A stretch of DNA of 64,000 nucleotides from G020348385 sp964538085 (lineage in GTDB: Bacteria > Acidobacteriota > Aminicenantia > Aminicenantales > Aminicenantaceae): positions 1 through 64,000 of the forward strand of contig CAZIDF010000004.1 of the NCBI GenBank assembly GCA_964538085.1, given 5' to 3'. The position numbers and the translations under genes are program-made. Of the stretch, positions 35,294 through 43,647 are shown piece after piece. Below the pieces are notes generated by a model, which saw nothing but the letters and a program-made list of their open reading frames with translations, was not told where the DNA came from and ran no database searches. Positions within the stretch are counted from its first letter, which is position 1. Each line of letters starts with the position of its first letter.

Positions 35294-36825
35294 AAAAAAT
35301 AAAAATGATCTCATTTATCGGATTTTTAGCCCTGGCCTTTTTTATGACAGACGCGTGCACCAAGAAGCCATCAGGCACCTTGGCTACAGAGCTTCTTCCG
35401 GTTGAAGGAAGCCCGATGATCAGCTTCAGGATCCTGTTGAACATGGGATCGGCTAACGACCCCGCAGGAAAAGAAGGGCTGTGCCATCTCACCTTGAGCA
35501 TGATGGCAGGAGGAGGGACCAAAAGCCTGACATTCAAGGAAATCCAAGAAAAGTTCTTTCCGATGGCTGCCGGTGTCGGCCTTCGAGTAGAAAAAGAGAT
35601 GTCTGTTTTCACCGGAACCATCCACATCGATAACTTGGACAAATACTACGCCATTTTTAAAGAGATGCTGCTCGACCCAGGATTCCGCGAAGATGATTTT
35701 ATCCGATTGAAGACTAACCAGCTTAACTTCTTGGAAAAAACTTTGGTCGGCAACATGGATGAGCAATTCGGAAAAGAAATCCTGAACCTGATGATGTACA
35801 CAAATCATCCCTATGGCCACCACGATTCAGGAACCGTAGAAAGCGTCAGAAGGCTGACGCTCGATGACATCAGGGCCTTCTACCAGGAACACTTCAAACA
35901 GGGCAATATCACCATCGGATTAGCCGGAGGCTACCCCGACAGCTTCTCCACAAAAGTCGTAGATGATTTTGCCGCTCTTCCGGAAGGATTCGATCCCCAG
36001 CTGGAACTGCCTGCCCTGCGCAAGCCCGAAGGACTTGAGATCGTGATCGCAGAAAAACAAACCCCTGCGACAAATATTTCGATGGGTTTTCCCCATACAA
36101 TAGGGAAATCATCCGATGACTTCTTCGCTCTTTGGATCGCCTGCTCCCACTTTGGAGAACACCGGCAAAGCCTTTCCCTTCTCTACCAAAAAATCCGGGA
36201 AGAACGCGGGCAGAATTACGGAGACTATGCCTATGCCGATCATTTTATCCAAGGCCGACTTAAATTCCCTGCCACCAATTATTGCCGTCAGCAGCAGTAT
36301 TTCTCCATCTGGATCCGGGCATTGGCAAACTCCAACCGCCACTTTGTCCTGAGGCAGGCTCTCCGCGAGCTAAAAAAGCTGGTGGAGGAGGGAATCTCCG
36401 AAGAAAGATTCCAACTCGTTCGCAAATATCTCTTGAACTACACCAGGCTTTATGCCCAAACGCTAGGGGAACGGCTGGGCTGGCAGATGGACTCTCGTTA
36501 TTACGGCTACAAGGATTTTTTGGCGGAAGTCCAGGACCGCCTGCCCAAGATCACACGCGAGGAAGTGAATAACGCCATCAAAACCCACTTGAATTCCGAC
36601 AACGTCTACATCGCTATCATCACGCAGGATGCAGAATCTTTGAAGAATGACCTGATATCCAACACCCCATCCCCGATAAGCTACGCCAACCCGAACATGC
36701 CCCAGAAAGTCTTGGATGAGGACCTTGTTATCCAGTCATTTCCTCTCGATATTCATCCAGATAAAATCCGCATAGCCAAAGCTTCGGATTTTTTCAAGAG
36801 GACAGGAATCCCTGAATCAGAGTGA
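35290..36825 (+). CDS. M16-family protein, catalytically inactive partner
   Basis: The 511-aa protein aligns in layout with the preceding protease but reads EGLCHLTLSMMAGG where HxxEH should be, so zinc cannot be bound in the usual way. The N terminus has a hydrophobic signal and a cysteine in MTDAC (C23) that may be lipidated, though the lipobox is atypical. It probably completes the heterodimeric chamber and presents the arginine/tyrosine pair (for example RGQNYGDYAYAD near residue 306). Confidence 0.88.
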   Translation: MKKIKMISFIGFLALAFFMTDACTKKPSGTLATELLPVEGSPMISFRILLNMGSANDPAGKEGLCHLTLSMMAGGGTKSLTFKEIQEKFFPMAAGVGLRVEKEMSVFTGTIHIDNLDKYYAIFKEMLLDPGFREDDFIRLKTNQLNFLEKTLVGNMDEQFGKEILNLMMYTNHPYGHHDSGTVESVRRLTLDDIRAFYQEHFKQGNITIGLAGGYPDSFSTKVVDDFAALPEGFDPQLELPALRKPEGLEIVIAEKQTPATNISMGFPHTIGKSSDDFFALWIACSHFGEHRQSLSLLYQKIREERGQNYGDYAYADHFIQGRLKFPATNYCRQQQYFSIWIRALANSNRHFVLRQALRELKKLVEEGISEERFQLVRKYLLNYTRLYAQTLGERLGWQMDSRYYGYKDFLAEVQDRLPKITREEVNNAIKTHLNSDNVYIAIITQDAESLKNDLISNTPSPISYANPNMPQKVLDEDLVIQSFPLDIHPDKIRIAKASDFFKRTGIPESE

Positions 36826-36880
36826 AAAGCTGAGCCGGGTCGAGCGGAAAAAAAAGAAAACCGAAAAAATATGAATAACT

Positions 36881-38926
36881 ATGGGGGCGATTATGCAGTT
36901 AAACCTTATGAAAAATCGATCAAGGAAAATGAGGATGGCAGGGATCATGTTTTTATTTCTCTTTGTTTGTCAATTCTCATGCGGGGCCCAAGATTGGCTG
37001 CAAAGCCTCGGCCGTTACCAAAACTTCACCAGCAAACGGATATCTTCCTTTGACCGGACAGGAGGAAACAACGACAGGTTGAACATCCCGCCGGGTAAAA
37101 CAGTGACCCTCGCTGAAATCGAGGGACCCGGCGCTATCCACCATATCTGGATGACTATAGCGGCCGAACCTTTTTACGGGAGAAAGATCATCTTGAGGAT
37201 GTACTGGGATGGAGAGGAATCCCCATCCGTGGAATCTCCGATCGGGGACTTCTTCGGAGTAGGTCATGGTCTCGACCGGAATTTCAGTTCGCTTCCGATA
37301 AACTGTTCTTCTGAAGGAAGGGCCAGGAATTGCTACTGGACCATGCCCTTTTGCCGTTCCGCTCGCATCACGGCCACAAACGAAGGCACAGAGCCTGTCG
37401 GGGCCTTCTACTATTACATCGATTACCGCGAGCTTCCCGAACTGCCGCAAGAAACACCCAGGTTTCATGCCCAATACTGCCAGGAAATGCCCTGCTATCC
37501 CGGAAAAAATTATTCGATCCTGGAAACCTCTGGGCGAGGACACTATGTGGGATGCAATCTCAGCATTCTTCAGACAGCCATGGGATGGTGGGGAGAGGGC
37601 GATGACATGATCTATGTGGACGGGGAAGAATTTCCTTCTCTGTATGGGACAGGATCCGAGGACTACTTCTCCGATGCCTGGGGGATGAGGGAGGATGAAA
37701 ACCCATTTTACGGCTGTCCTCTCCAGGAATCGGATTTTCTGGTCGGTTCCAAGGCCACTGTTTACCGTTTTCACATCCCAGATCCGATCCCGTTCAAAAA
37801 ATCCATTCGGGTCACCATAGAACACGGCCATGCCAACAATCGTTCTGACCTATATTCTTCCGTAGCCTATTGGTATCAGAGCGAACCGCACAAACCTTTT
37901 CCCAGGATCCCATCTGTCGAAAAAAGGCTTCCCTTTGCTCTTCCATCGCCCGCAAACTTCGACTTCCCTGAATGGGAAAAAATCCAAGGCAATACATTCC
38001 TGGTTTATGAGGACAAAACTTCCGGGATGAAAGTCCAATCCCAAAACATTACCCCTTCTCTCTCTTCTTTTTACAACCAGACCGGTGCCAGGTATCCGCT
38101 GCTCACGACAGAAAATGCCTTGACCGGAACAACCATGGAAATTTCATTCCCTGTGGACATCGGAGAACTGTATGACATCGATCTCTTTCTGTTTCGAGGC
38201 CCGAATATGGGCAAGATCACAGCCGGAAAAATCTGGGGCGGTACCCATTCCACAAAACTGGAGACGAATGTTTTCGACGGGTACTCTGCCTCAAAGGAAA
38301 TCTCACGTCTGACCCTCAAAAACGTTCGTCTTTATTCGGGGCAAAACCACTTAGAGCTGGAAGTGACAGGCAAATCTCCTCTGGCTATAGGATCCGAACT
38401 GGCCTTTGTCAACATGAGCAGGGTGCCATCTGACCGCCGGTTCATCACCGACTGGAATCTGATCGGTCCCTTCGATGCTCCGGATATGAGCTATCTCCAG
38501 GAAGCCTATCCTCCAGAAAAAGAGATCGACATGAGTCAAACCTACCGAGGCAAAGGAAATACCCCTCTCCGATGGACAAAAATCCAGACTGAACCGTCGG
38601 GATTTATGCGGCTGGAAAACCGGATCACACCCAGTGAAAGAGGGATCGTATACGGACTGGCCTATGTCTTTTCACCCGACGAAAGAGAGGCAGTCATGCT
38701 TGTGGGGAGCGACGATGGGGTGCGCCTCTGGCTCAACACAGAACTGATCCACACCAATCCGGCCTACCGTGGAGCCTATCCAGACCAGGATCGTATTCAA
38801 GTCTCTTTAAAAAAAGGCTGGAATACCGTGCTCATTAAAGTCCTCCAGGGCGGCGGGGGGTGGGGTTATTATGTCCGGTTCGTGGATCCAGAGGGCCAAC
38901 TCGAATATAAAACCGAAATCGAATGA
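36881..38926 (+). CDS. GH172 (DUF2961) glycoside hydrolase-like secreted protein
   Basis: DUF2961 is now glycoside hydrolase family 172, whose studied members act on fructo- or arabinofuranosides. The product is up to 681 aa (ATG 36881; 36893, 36908 and 36935 are alternatives). It has a signal peptide ending near SCGAQ, then the jelly-roll signature IEGPGAIHHIWMT, with catalytic-region GTGSEDYFSDAWG near residue 253. The C-terminal 200 residues form a separate beta domain ending LKKGWNTVLIKVLQGGGGWG, similar to PA14-like or sugar-binding modules. It overlaps the next gene by 4 nt. Confidence 0.85.
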   Translation: MGAIMQLNLMKNRSRKMRMAGIMFLFLFVCQFSCGAQDWLQSLGRYQNFTSKRISSFDRTGGNNDRLNIPPGKTVTLAEIEGPGAIHHIWMTIAAEPFYGRKIILRMYWDGEESPSVESPIGDFFGVGHGLDRNFSSLPINCSSEGRARNCYWTMPFCRSARITATNEGTEPVGAFYYYIDYRELPELPQETPRFHAQYCQEMPCYPGKNYSILETSGRGHYVGCNLSILQTAMGWWGEGDDMIYVDGEEFPSLYGTGSEDYFSDAWGMREDENPFYGCPLQESDFLVGSKATVYRFHIPDPIPFKKSIRVTIEHGHANNRSDLYSSVAYWYQSEPHKPFPRIPSVEKRLPFALPSPANFDFPEWEKIQGNTFLVYEDKTSGMKVQSQNITPSLSSFYNQTGARYPLLTTENALTGTTMEISFPVDIGELYDIDLFLFRGPNMGKITAGKIWGGTHSTKLETNVFDGYSASKEISRLTLKNVRLYSGQNHLELEVTGKSPLAIGSELAFVNMSRVPSDRRFITDWNLIGPFDAPDMSYLQEAYPPEKEIDMSQTYRGKGNTPLRWTKIQTEPSGFMRLENRITPSERGIVYGLAYVFSPDEREAVMLVGSDDGVRLWLNTELIHTNPAYRGAYPDQDRIQVSLKKGWNTVLIKVLQGGGGWGYYVRFVDPEGQLEYKTEIE

Positions 38927-39930
38927 CCACCTGGAAAGACCTGCTCCATGCCGACGCAACGCCCTGGCTTTTGGAGGATAAGAACCCTTCTGTTCGATAC
39001 TTGACTTTAACGGAACTGTTGGAAAACCCAGAGTCCGATCCCGAAGTCCTCGGTACTCGTAAAGACATCATGACATCCGGAGCGATCCCAAAACTGCTGG
39101 CCAAACAATCTCCCGGAGGATATTGGGAAAAGCCCGAGGACTTTTATGTGCGCACAAAATACAAAGGGTCGGTATGGACATTCATTATCCTTGCGGAACT
39201 GATGGCCGATCCCGAAGATCCGCGCATACAAAAGGCCTGTGAATTTATCCTGGATTGGTCTCAAGACAGGAAAAGCGGGGGATTTTCCTGCAGAGGCAGC
39301 GTAAAAGGAGGGGGGTATTCCAGTGGAGTCATTCCATGTCTTACAGGCAACATGGCGTGGGGTCTGATCCGATTCGGGTATATGGATGATCCCCGAGTAC
39401 GCCAGGCTATCGATTGGATCACAACATACCAGAGATTCGATGATGGGGGAAGCATAGCTCCCAGGAGATGGCCGTATGACCGGTTCGAACAATGCTGGGG
39501 AAAACACACCTGTTTTCTGGGTGTGGTGAAGGGGCTTAAAGCCCTTGCAGAAATTCCTCTACGGAGAAGGTCAAAAAACATAAAGATCTTTATCCAGAAT
39601 GCCGCAGAATTTCTCCTGAAACATCATGTGTATAAAAGAAGCCACGATCTCGATCGATCGGCCAAGCCAAAATGGACCCGGCTCTGGTTTCCCTGGATGT
39701 GGGATACCGATGTTTTGGAGATGTCGCTCATCCTTACCAGACTGGGGATTCGAGACGACAGGATGCAAGAGGCGATGGATCTACTCCTATCCAAACAAAA
39801 TGAACAGGGGAAATGGCTTCTTGACGACACGTATAATGGCCGTTTTCAAGCCAACATCGAATCTAAAGGCAAACCCAGCAAGTGGGTCACACTGAATGCG
39901 AGGAGAGTTCTGAAGAGGTACTATGGATAA
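38923..39930 (+). CDS. Alpha/alpha-toroid protein (terpene cyclase/prenyltransferase-like fold)
   Basis: The 335-aa cytoplasmic protein consists of repeated helical hairpins with GGxW/GG-rich turns, for example QSPGGYWEKPEDFY, SGGFSCRG, FDDGGSIAPRRW and NEQGKWLLDD. This is the signature of alpha/alpha toroids such as squalene-hopene cyclase and prenyltransferase beta subunits. It lacks the DCTAE or DxDD acid motifs of those enzymes. Homologues are sometimes mislabelled as nitrogen fixation proteins. It overlaps the GH172 gene (4 nt) and the SGNH gene (8 nt), so the three probably work together, possibly on glycans. Confidence 0.75.
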   Translation: MTTWKDLLHADATPWLLEDKNPSVRYLTLTELLENPESDPEVLGTRKDIMTSGAIPKLLAKQSPGGYWEKPEDFYVRTKYKGSVWTFIILAELMADPEDPRIQKACEFILDWSQDRKSGGFSCRGSVKGGGYSSGVIPCLTGNMAWGLIRFGYMDDPRVRQAIDWITTYQRFDDGGSIAPRRWPYDRFEQCWGKHTCFLGVVKGLKALAEIPLRRRSKNIKIFIQNAAEFLLKHHVYKRSHDLDRSAKPKWTRLWFPWMWDTDVLEMSLILTRLGIRDDRMQEAMDLLLSKQNEQGKWLLDDTYNGRFQANIESKGKPSKWVTLNARRVLKRYYG

Positions 39931-40654
39931 AACCCGGATGAAAATTGCCTTTATCGGAGACAGCTTGACAGAAGGGATCGCCGGGGTTTCCTATTATGAC
40001 ATTCTCCAAAACAAATTGTCCTCACATGAGTTTTTCAATTATGGCAAAGGCGGAGACACGGTGATTAGCCTTTTTCGCCGCGTACACAAGATGGGCTTCT
40101 CGACCTCTATGGACATAGGATTTCTCTGGATAGGCGTGAATGACGTAGTCGTTAAAACCAGCTGGCCTCTCCGGCTCTTAAAACGCCTGCGAAAACAGCC
40201 TTGGGCAAAAGATCACGCGCAATTCTATCAGTATTATCGCTCTCTTTTGGAATTATTGGAGAACGATTTTACCCATATTTTCGTTCTTCCACCTCTTCTG
40301 ATAGGAGAGGATATCCACAACGCATGGAACATGGAATTGGCTGTTCTCTCTGAAATAATTCATGGCCTTTCTCTGCTCTACCCCAAAGTCGAATTTGTCG
40401 ATTTGAGGGAACATTTTATCTCCCAGCTTGCCACGAAAAATGTCTCCCCCTATATCCCTAAGAGCGTTTTTCGAGTGATCTTCGATGCTTTTGTCATCAA
40501 GTCTCCTGAAGAATCGGCAAAAGTGGCGACAGAGAGAGGCTTTCATTACACCATCGATGGCGTGCACCTCAACAGGGCAGGAGCCGAAATGGTCGCGGAT
40601 GTTTTGTTGGGAAGGATTCGTTCAAAGCTCAAACTCATTGCTGGCAATCCCTAA
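39923..40654 (+). CDS. SGNH/GDSL-family hydrolase
   Basis: The 243-aa protein has block I GDSLTEG (S14), glycine in block II (YGKGGDT), asparagine in block III (GVNDVV) and the Asp-His pair in DGVHLN near the end. It is therefore a probable esterase or acyl-sugar deacylase. There is no signal peptide from this start (ATG 39923; 39938 is possible). Its 3' end overlaps the convergent B3/B4 gene by 33 nt. Confidence 0.88.
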   Translation: MDKTRMKIAFIGDSLTEGIAGVSYYDILQNKLSSHEFFNYGKGGDTVISLFRRVHKMGFSTSMDIGFLWIGVNDVVVKTSWPLRLLKRLRKQPWAKDHAQFYQYYRSLLELLENDFTHIFVLPPLLIGEDIHNAWNMELAVLSEIIHGLSLLYPKVEFVDLREHFISQLATKNVSPYIPKSVFRVIFDAFVIKSPEESAKVATERGFHYTIDGVHLNRAGAEMVADVLLGRIRSKLKLIAGNP

Positions 40655-41323
40655 TTCGGCTATTTCTATCTCCCCACCACAATGATTTTTTACCATTTGG
40701 CCCAAATCCTTGGCAGTTTGTCTGATATCTTCTGCGGTCAATGGAGGAAGCCCTTCGCACACCAAAAGCACATCTTGAGTTTCTTCGGACATCTTCGTTT
40801 TTTCGCTCTCCCGCCAGTTCCAACGCCGGCATAAAACTTCCCTTTCGTCTGCATAGATCACTTCTCCCGCTCGGGCTTTTTGCATCTCCTTAGATCCCAG
40901 AGGAAAAAAAGGTTCCTCTCCCTTTGCAAACCTGAGAACGATGTCTCCCTCAACCTGTGCCAGATCATCCCCCCCGATAGGGACCATGTGTTTAAGGGAA
41001 ACACAATTATAGATGTCCACCAGCGTGTTGATCGACCTCAGAACACTTCCCTCCAGGGTCATCCTGTAAAGGTTTTCCACCGAGCTTTGATGTTTTTTCG
41101 GCTTGGCGCCAAAAGCTTTATAGGCCTTCCTCCAATTCTGGATCTTCGGGCAATCTGCCAATGTCTCCTTATCGAAATCGCGTCTGATCTCTCCTTGGAT
41201 CTTGTTGATCTTCTCCAGGACCTCTGGGCAATGTCCCCGATTGTCCACCTCCTTGGCATGCACAACACCGATTTGAAGATCTGGAAAAGTTCCAAAAATT
41301 CCAGGATCTATCTTGAATTTCAA
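40622..41323 (-). CDS. B3/B4 tRNA-binding-domain protein
   Basis: The 233-aa protein resembles the free-standing B3/B4 domain of the PheRS beta subunit, the editing module. It has KAFGAKPKKHQSSVE near residues 69-83, the NTLVDIYNCVSLKH segment and GDIVLRFAKGEEPF. Stand-alone versions may edit mischarged tRNAs or amino-acid adducts, but most are uncharacterised. It overlaps the upstream decarboxylase gene by 4 nt on the same strand. Confidence 0.85.
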   Translation of the reverse strand: MKFKIDPGIFGTFPDLQIGVVHAKEVDNRGHCPEVLEKINKIQGEIRRDFDKETLADCPKIQNWRKAYKAFGAKPKKHQSSVENLYRMTLEGSVLRSINTLVDIYNCVSLKHMVPIGGDDLAQVEGDIVLRFAKGEEPFFPLGSKEMQKARAGEVIYADEREVLCRRWNWRESEKTKMSEETQDVLLVCEGLPPLTAEDIRQTAKDLGQMVKNHCGGEIEIAELGIASNEFEL

Positions 41324-42729
41324 GACAACAACTCTTCTGCTATCGTTTTGATCAGTTTCCAGGCTTCCCGCACATGCTTCTCTTCGGTCAACCTGGCCGC
41401 AATGGACATCCTCAATACATATTTTCCCCTAAGCGATGTCTGGGTGAGGAACAATTTTCCTGTCCGGTTCAACCTCTCTAGAAATTCTTTATTCAACTCA
41501 TTCAGCCGATCCTCATCACGGCCGTCGTTAAGACGAAAACAGACCAAACTCACGGGCACAGGAGCCATTAGCTCGAATCGATCGTCCTGTTCCACCCACT
41601 CCTTGACCATCCCGGCCAACCGGATGTGCTCCCGTACGATCTTTTGAATTCCTTCCACCCCATAGGAACGGATCACGAACCAAAGCTTGAGCGCCCGGAA
41701 GCGCCGGCCCAATTGGATGCCCCAGTCCCGATAATTTTTCACTTCGGCATCCACTCCGGTCTTGAGGTACGCGGGATGGACCTCGAAGGTCCGGATCAGA
41801 GCCCCTGAGTCCTTCACAAAATAGGCCGAACAATCAAAATTCGTCATCATCCATTTGTGAGGATTGAACACAAAAGAATCCACATGTTCCACTCCATCCA
41901 GCATCCATTTTTTTTCGGGAAGAATAGCGGCAGTTCCGGAAAAAGCGGCATCCACATGGAACCACACGTTATGGCGACGGCAGATCTCTCCGATGGGGGC
42001 CAACGGATCCACCGCGGTGGAGGAAGTGGTGCCGACTGTTCCTATAACACAGGCGGGTTGAAATCCTTTATTTTTATCCTCGACGATGGACTCTTCGAGC
42101 TTTTCAGGAATCATGGCAAAACTATCATCGGTCGGAATAAGCCGGAGGTTTTTTTTGCCATATCCGGCGATTTTCACGCCCTTTTCGATGCTGGAATGTG
42201 TTTCTTCCGAAGCATAGACCGTCAGAGTGTTCTGGATCCCCGCTAAATTAGCCTCAAAATCCGTCACTTTCTCTCTTGCCGTAAGAAGGGCGACAAGCGT
42301 GGCCGTGGAAGCCGTATCCTGGATGACACCGGACATATCCTCTGGCAGTCCCAGCATTTGGCGCAGCCAGTCCAAAACGACCTCTTCCAATTCCGCGGCA
42401 GCAGGGGAGGTCTGCCAGACCATGCACTGCGCGCCAATCCCGGCCGTGAGCATTTCTGCCAGGATGGAAGGAGGGCTGTTGTTGGCAGGGAAGTAAGCGA
42501 ACCAGGAAGGATGTTGCCAGTGCGTAATCCCAGGAAGGACGATGTCCTGAAAATCTTGAAAAACAGAATCCAAAGATTCCCCCTGGACTGGCGGTTTCTC
42601 CGGAAGTTTTTTGCGAATATCTCCCGGATCGAGATGAGGTTTGACAGGAAGTTCTGCGATATTTTCAAAATAATCCACCAACCAGTCTACGCATCGATAC
42701 CCATGGCGCCTAAAAGATTCCTTGTCCAT
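41320..42729 (-). CDS. Aromatic-L-amino-acid decarboxylase-like PLP enzyme
   Basis: The 469-aa product starts at ATG 42729 behind AAAGGAGTAAC. It is a group II PLP decarboxylase. An N-terminal swap region has PGITHWQHPSWFAYFPAN, followed by WLRQMLGLP, HVDAAFSGTAAI (cofactor aspartate) and the Schiff-base lysine in NPHKWMM. Relatives decarboxylate tyrosine, tryptophan, phenylalanine or DOPA; the substrate here is not predictable. It is cotranscribed with the B3/B4 protein. Confidence 0.9.
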   Translation of the reverse strand: MDKESFRRHGYRCVDWLVDYFENIAELPVKPHLDPGDIRKKLPEKPPVQGESLDSVFQDFQDIVLPGITHWQHPSWFAYFPANNSPPSILAEMLTAGIGAQCMVWQTSPAAAELEEVVLDWLRQMLGLPEDMSGVIQDTASTATLVALLTAREKVTDFEANLAGIQNTLTVYASEETHSSIEKGVKIAGYGKKNLRLIPTDDSFAMIPEKLEESIVEDKNKGFQPACVIGTVGTTSSTAVDPLAPIGEICRRHNVWFHVDAAFSGTAAILPEKKWMLDGVEHVDSFVFNPHKWMMTNFDCSAYFVKDSGALIRTFEVHPAYLKTGVDAEVKNYRDWGIQLGRRFRALKLWFVIRSYGVEGIQKIVREHIRLAGMVKEWVEQDDRFELMAPVPVSLVCFRLNDGRDEDRLNELNKEFLERLNRTGKLFLTQTSLRGKYVLRMSIAARLTEEKHVREAWKLIKTIAEELLS

Positions 42730-42899
42730 AATGTTACTCCTTTGGATCTCTCGCCTCATTCTAAAAAAAATCCTTATTCCAGTCAAAGTCGTGTTTTTTT
42801 TATTCCCGTCAAAAATCGGACAGAAAAGCCTATTTTCAGGCACAATATGTGTTTTTGTCCAAGCAAACATAACACTTTAAAAAAAAATAAAAATAATCG

Positions 42900-42929
42900 T
42901 TGAATTTTCCTTTCTTTTTGTGATATAAT
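42900..42929 (+). promoter_or_regulatory. Strong sigma-70-type promoter in the btuB leader region
   Basis: TTGAAT (42900-42905), 18-nt spacer, TATAAT (42924-42929). The nearest downstream coding start is at 43648, more than 700 nt away. Confidence 0.55.
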
Positions 42930-43375
42930 AATAGAAAGGTTTCCAAAAGGGGTCAAATAAATTTAAGTTTCCAGGTTTTTTTGTCTAATTTCTTTCCTTT
43001 CAAGCAATTATATGCACACTCCTTTTTAAGACCTGTCTTTTCCATTATTCTTTTTTTGAAAAAACCGGTCTTCCCTTCCCTTTCCCGGTCCAGTTTTTCA
43101 GTGTTTTTCCAAAAAAGATAAAACCAGTCGTGATTTTTTTCAAATTCAGCAACTTTTTATCCAAAACACGCGTATATATATATGGAATGACAAAAACGAT
43201 GAAAAAAGCGAGAGAACAACGAACAAGAAACTCCCTCCTTTTTTTCCCTCCTTTTAGCGAAGGATTTCACATAGATCCCTTAACCTCTTAATCCATCCCC
43301 TCAAAGGCTGCCGATTCCACCATCAGGTAGAAGGCAGCCTCTCTATTTATTCCCCTTTTTTTATGGGAAAAATTG
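42930..43375 (+). other. AT-rich non-coding stretch between promoter and cobalamin riboswitch
   Basis: About 450 nt with long A and T/pyrimidine runs and no credible gene. It holds an 8-bp stem AGGCTGCC/GGCAGCCT (43305-43312 with 43333-43340, 20-nt loop) and a TATATATATA run near 43173. A 23-codon ORF starts at 43187 (MTKTMKKAREQR onward) without a ribosome site. It could be a long 5' leader, a small RNA, or simply neutral spacer. Confidence 0.35.
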
Positions 43376-43384
43376 TGTTATCCT
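43376..43384 (+). promoter_or_regulatory. Candidate extended -10 promoter for the riboswitch transcript
   Basis: TGTTATCCT would start transcription near 43391, just before the riboswitch fold. The -35 region is only a T-run. Confidence 0.3.
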
Positions 43385-43404
43385 GCATTCGTCTTTGACA
43401 TGTG

Positions 43405-43560
43405 AATTTGAACGGCTTATCGGGCAGGGAAGTCCGTGAAAGACGGACACAGCCCCCGCTACTGTAATCGGGGACAAATTCCAGACTAGCCACTGTTCTC
43501 TCCTCGAGGGAATGGGAAGGCCTGGAAGAAGGACGATCCGAGAGTCAGGAGACCTCCCAT
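43405..43560 (+). promoter_or_regulatory. Cobalamin riboswitch
   Basis: The element has the core landmarks of B12 riboswitches in order: GGGAAGTCCGTGAAAGACGGAC (hairpin), ACAGCCCCCGCTACTGTAATCGGGG, GCCACT, GGGAAGG, and the closing AGTCAGGAGACCT. Its 3' end is 87 nt before the receptor start. CCTCCC at 43552-43557 can pair with GGGAGG at 43582-43587 or with the GGAGG ribosome site at 43636. That suggests translational or structural switching when cobalamin is plentiful; the exact mechanism is not evident. Confidence 0.92.
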
Positions 43561-43647
43561 AAGCTGACAATGCCCATCTTCGGGAGGAAGGTCGGGTCGA
43601 TTTTTTTTGCTAAACAAACCGGGGGCAAAAGTTCAAGGAGGATATCC

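Noticed and set aside
36977..37831. 284-codon open frame antisense to the GH172 gene
   Set aside because: The plus-strand protein shows family signatures and a signal peptide; the antisense product resembles no family.
43305..43340. Rho-independent terminator upstream of the cobalamin riboswitch
   Set aside because: The 8-bp stem has a 20-nt loop and the T-run begins about 14 nt after it, too far for an intrinsic terminator.
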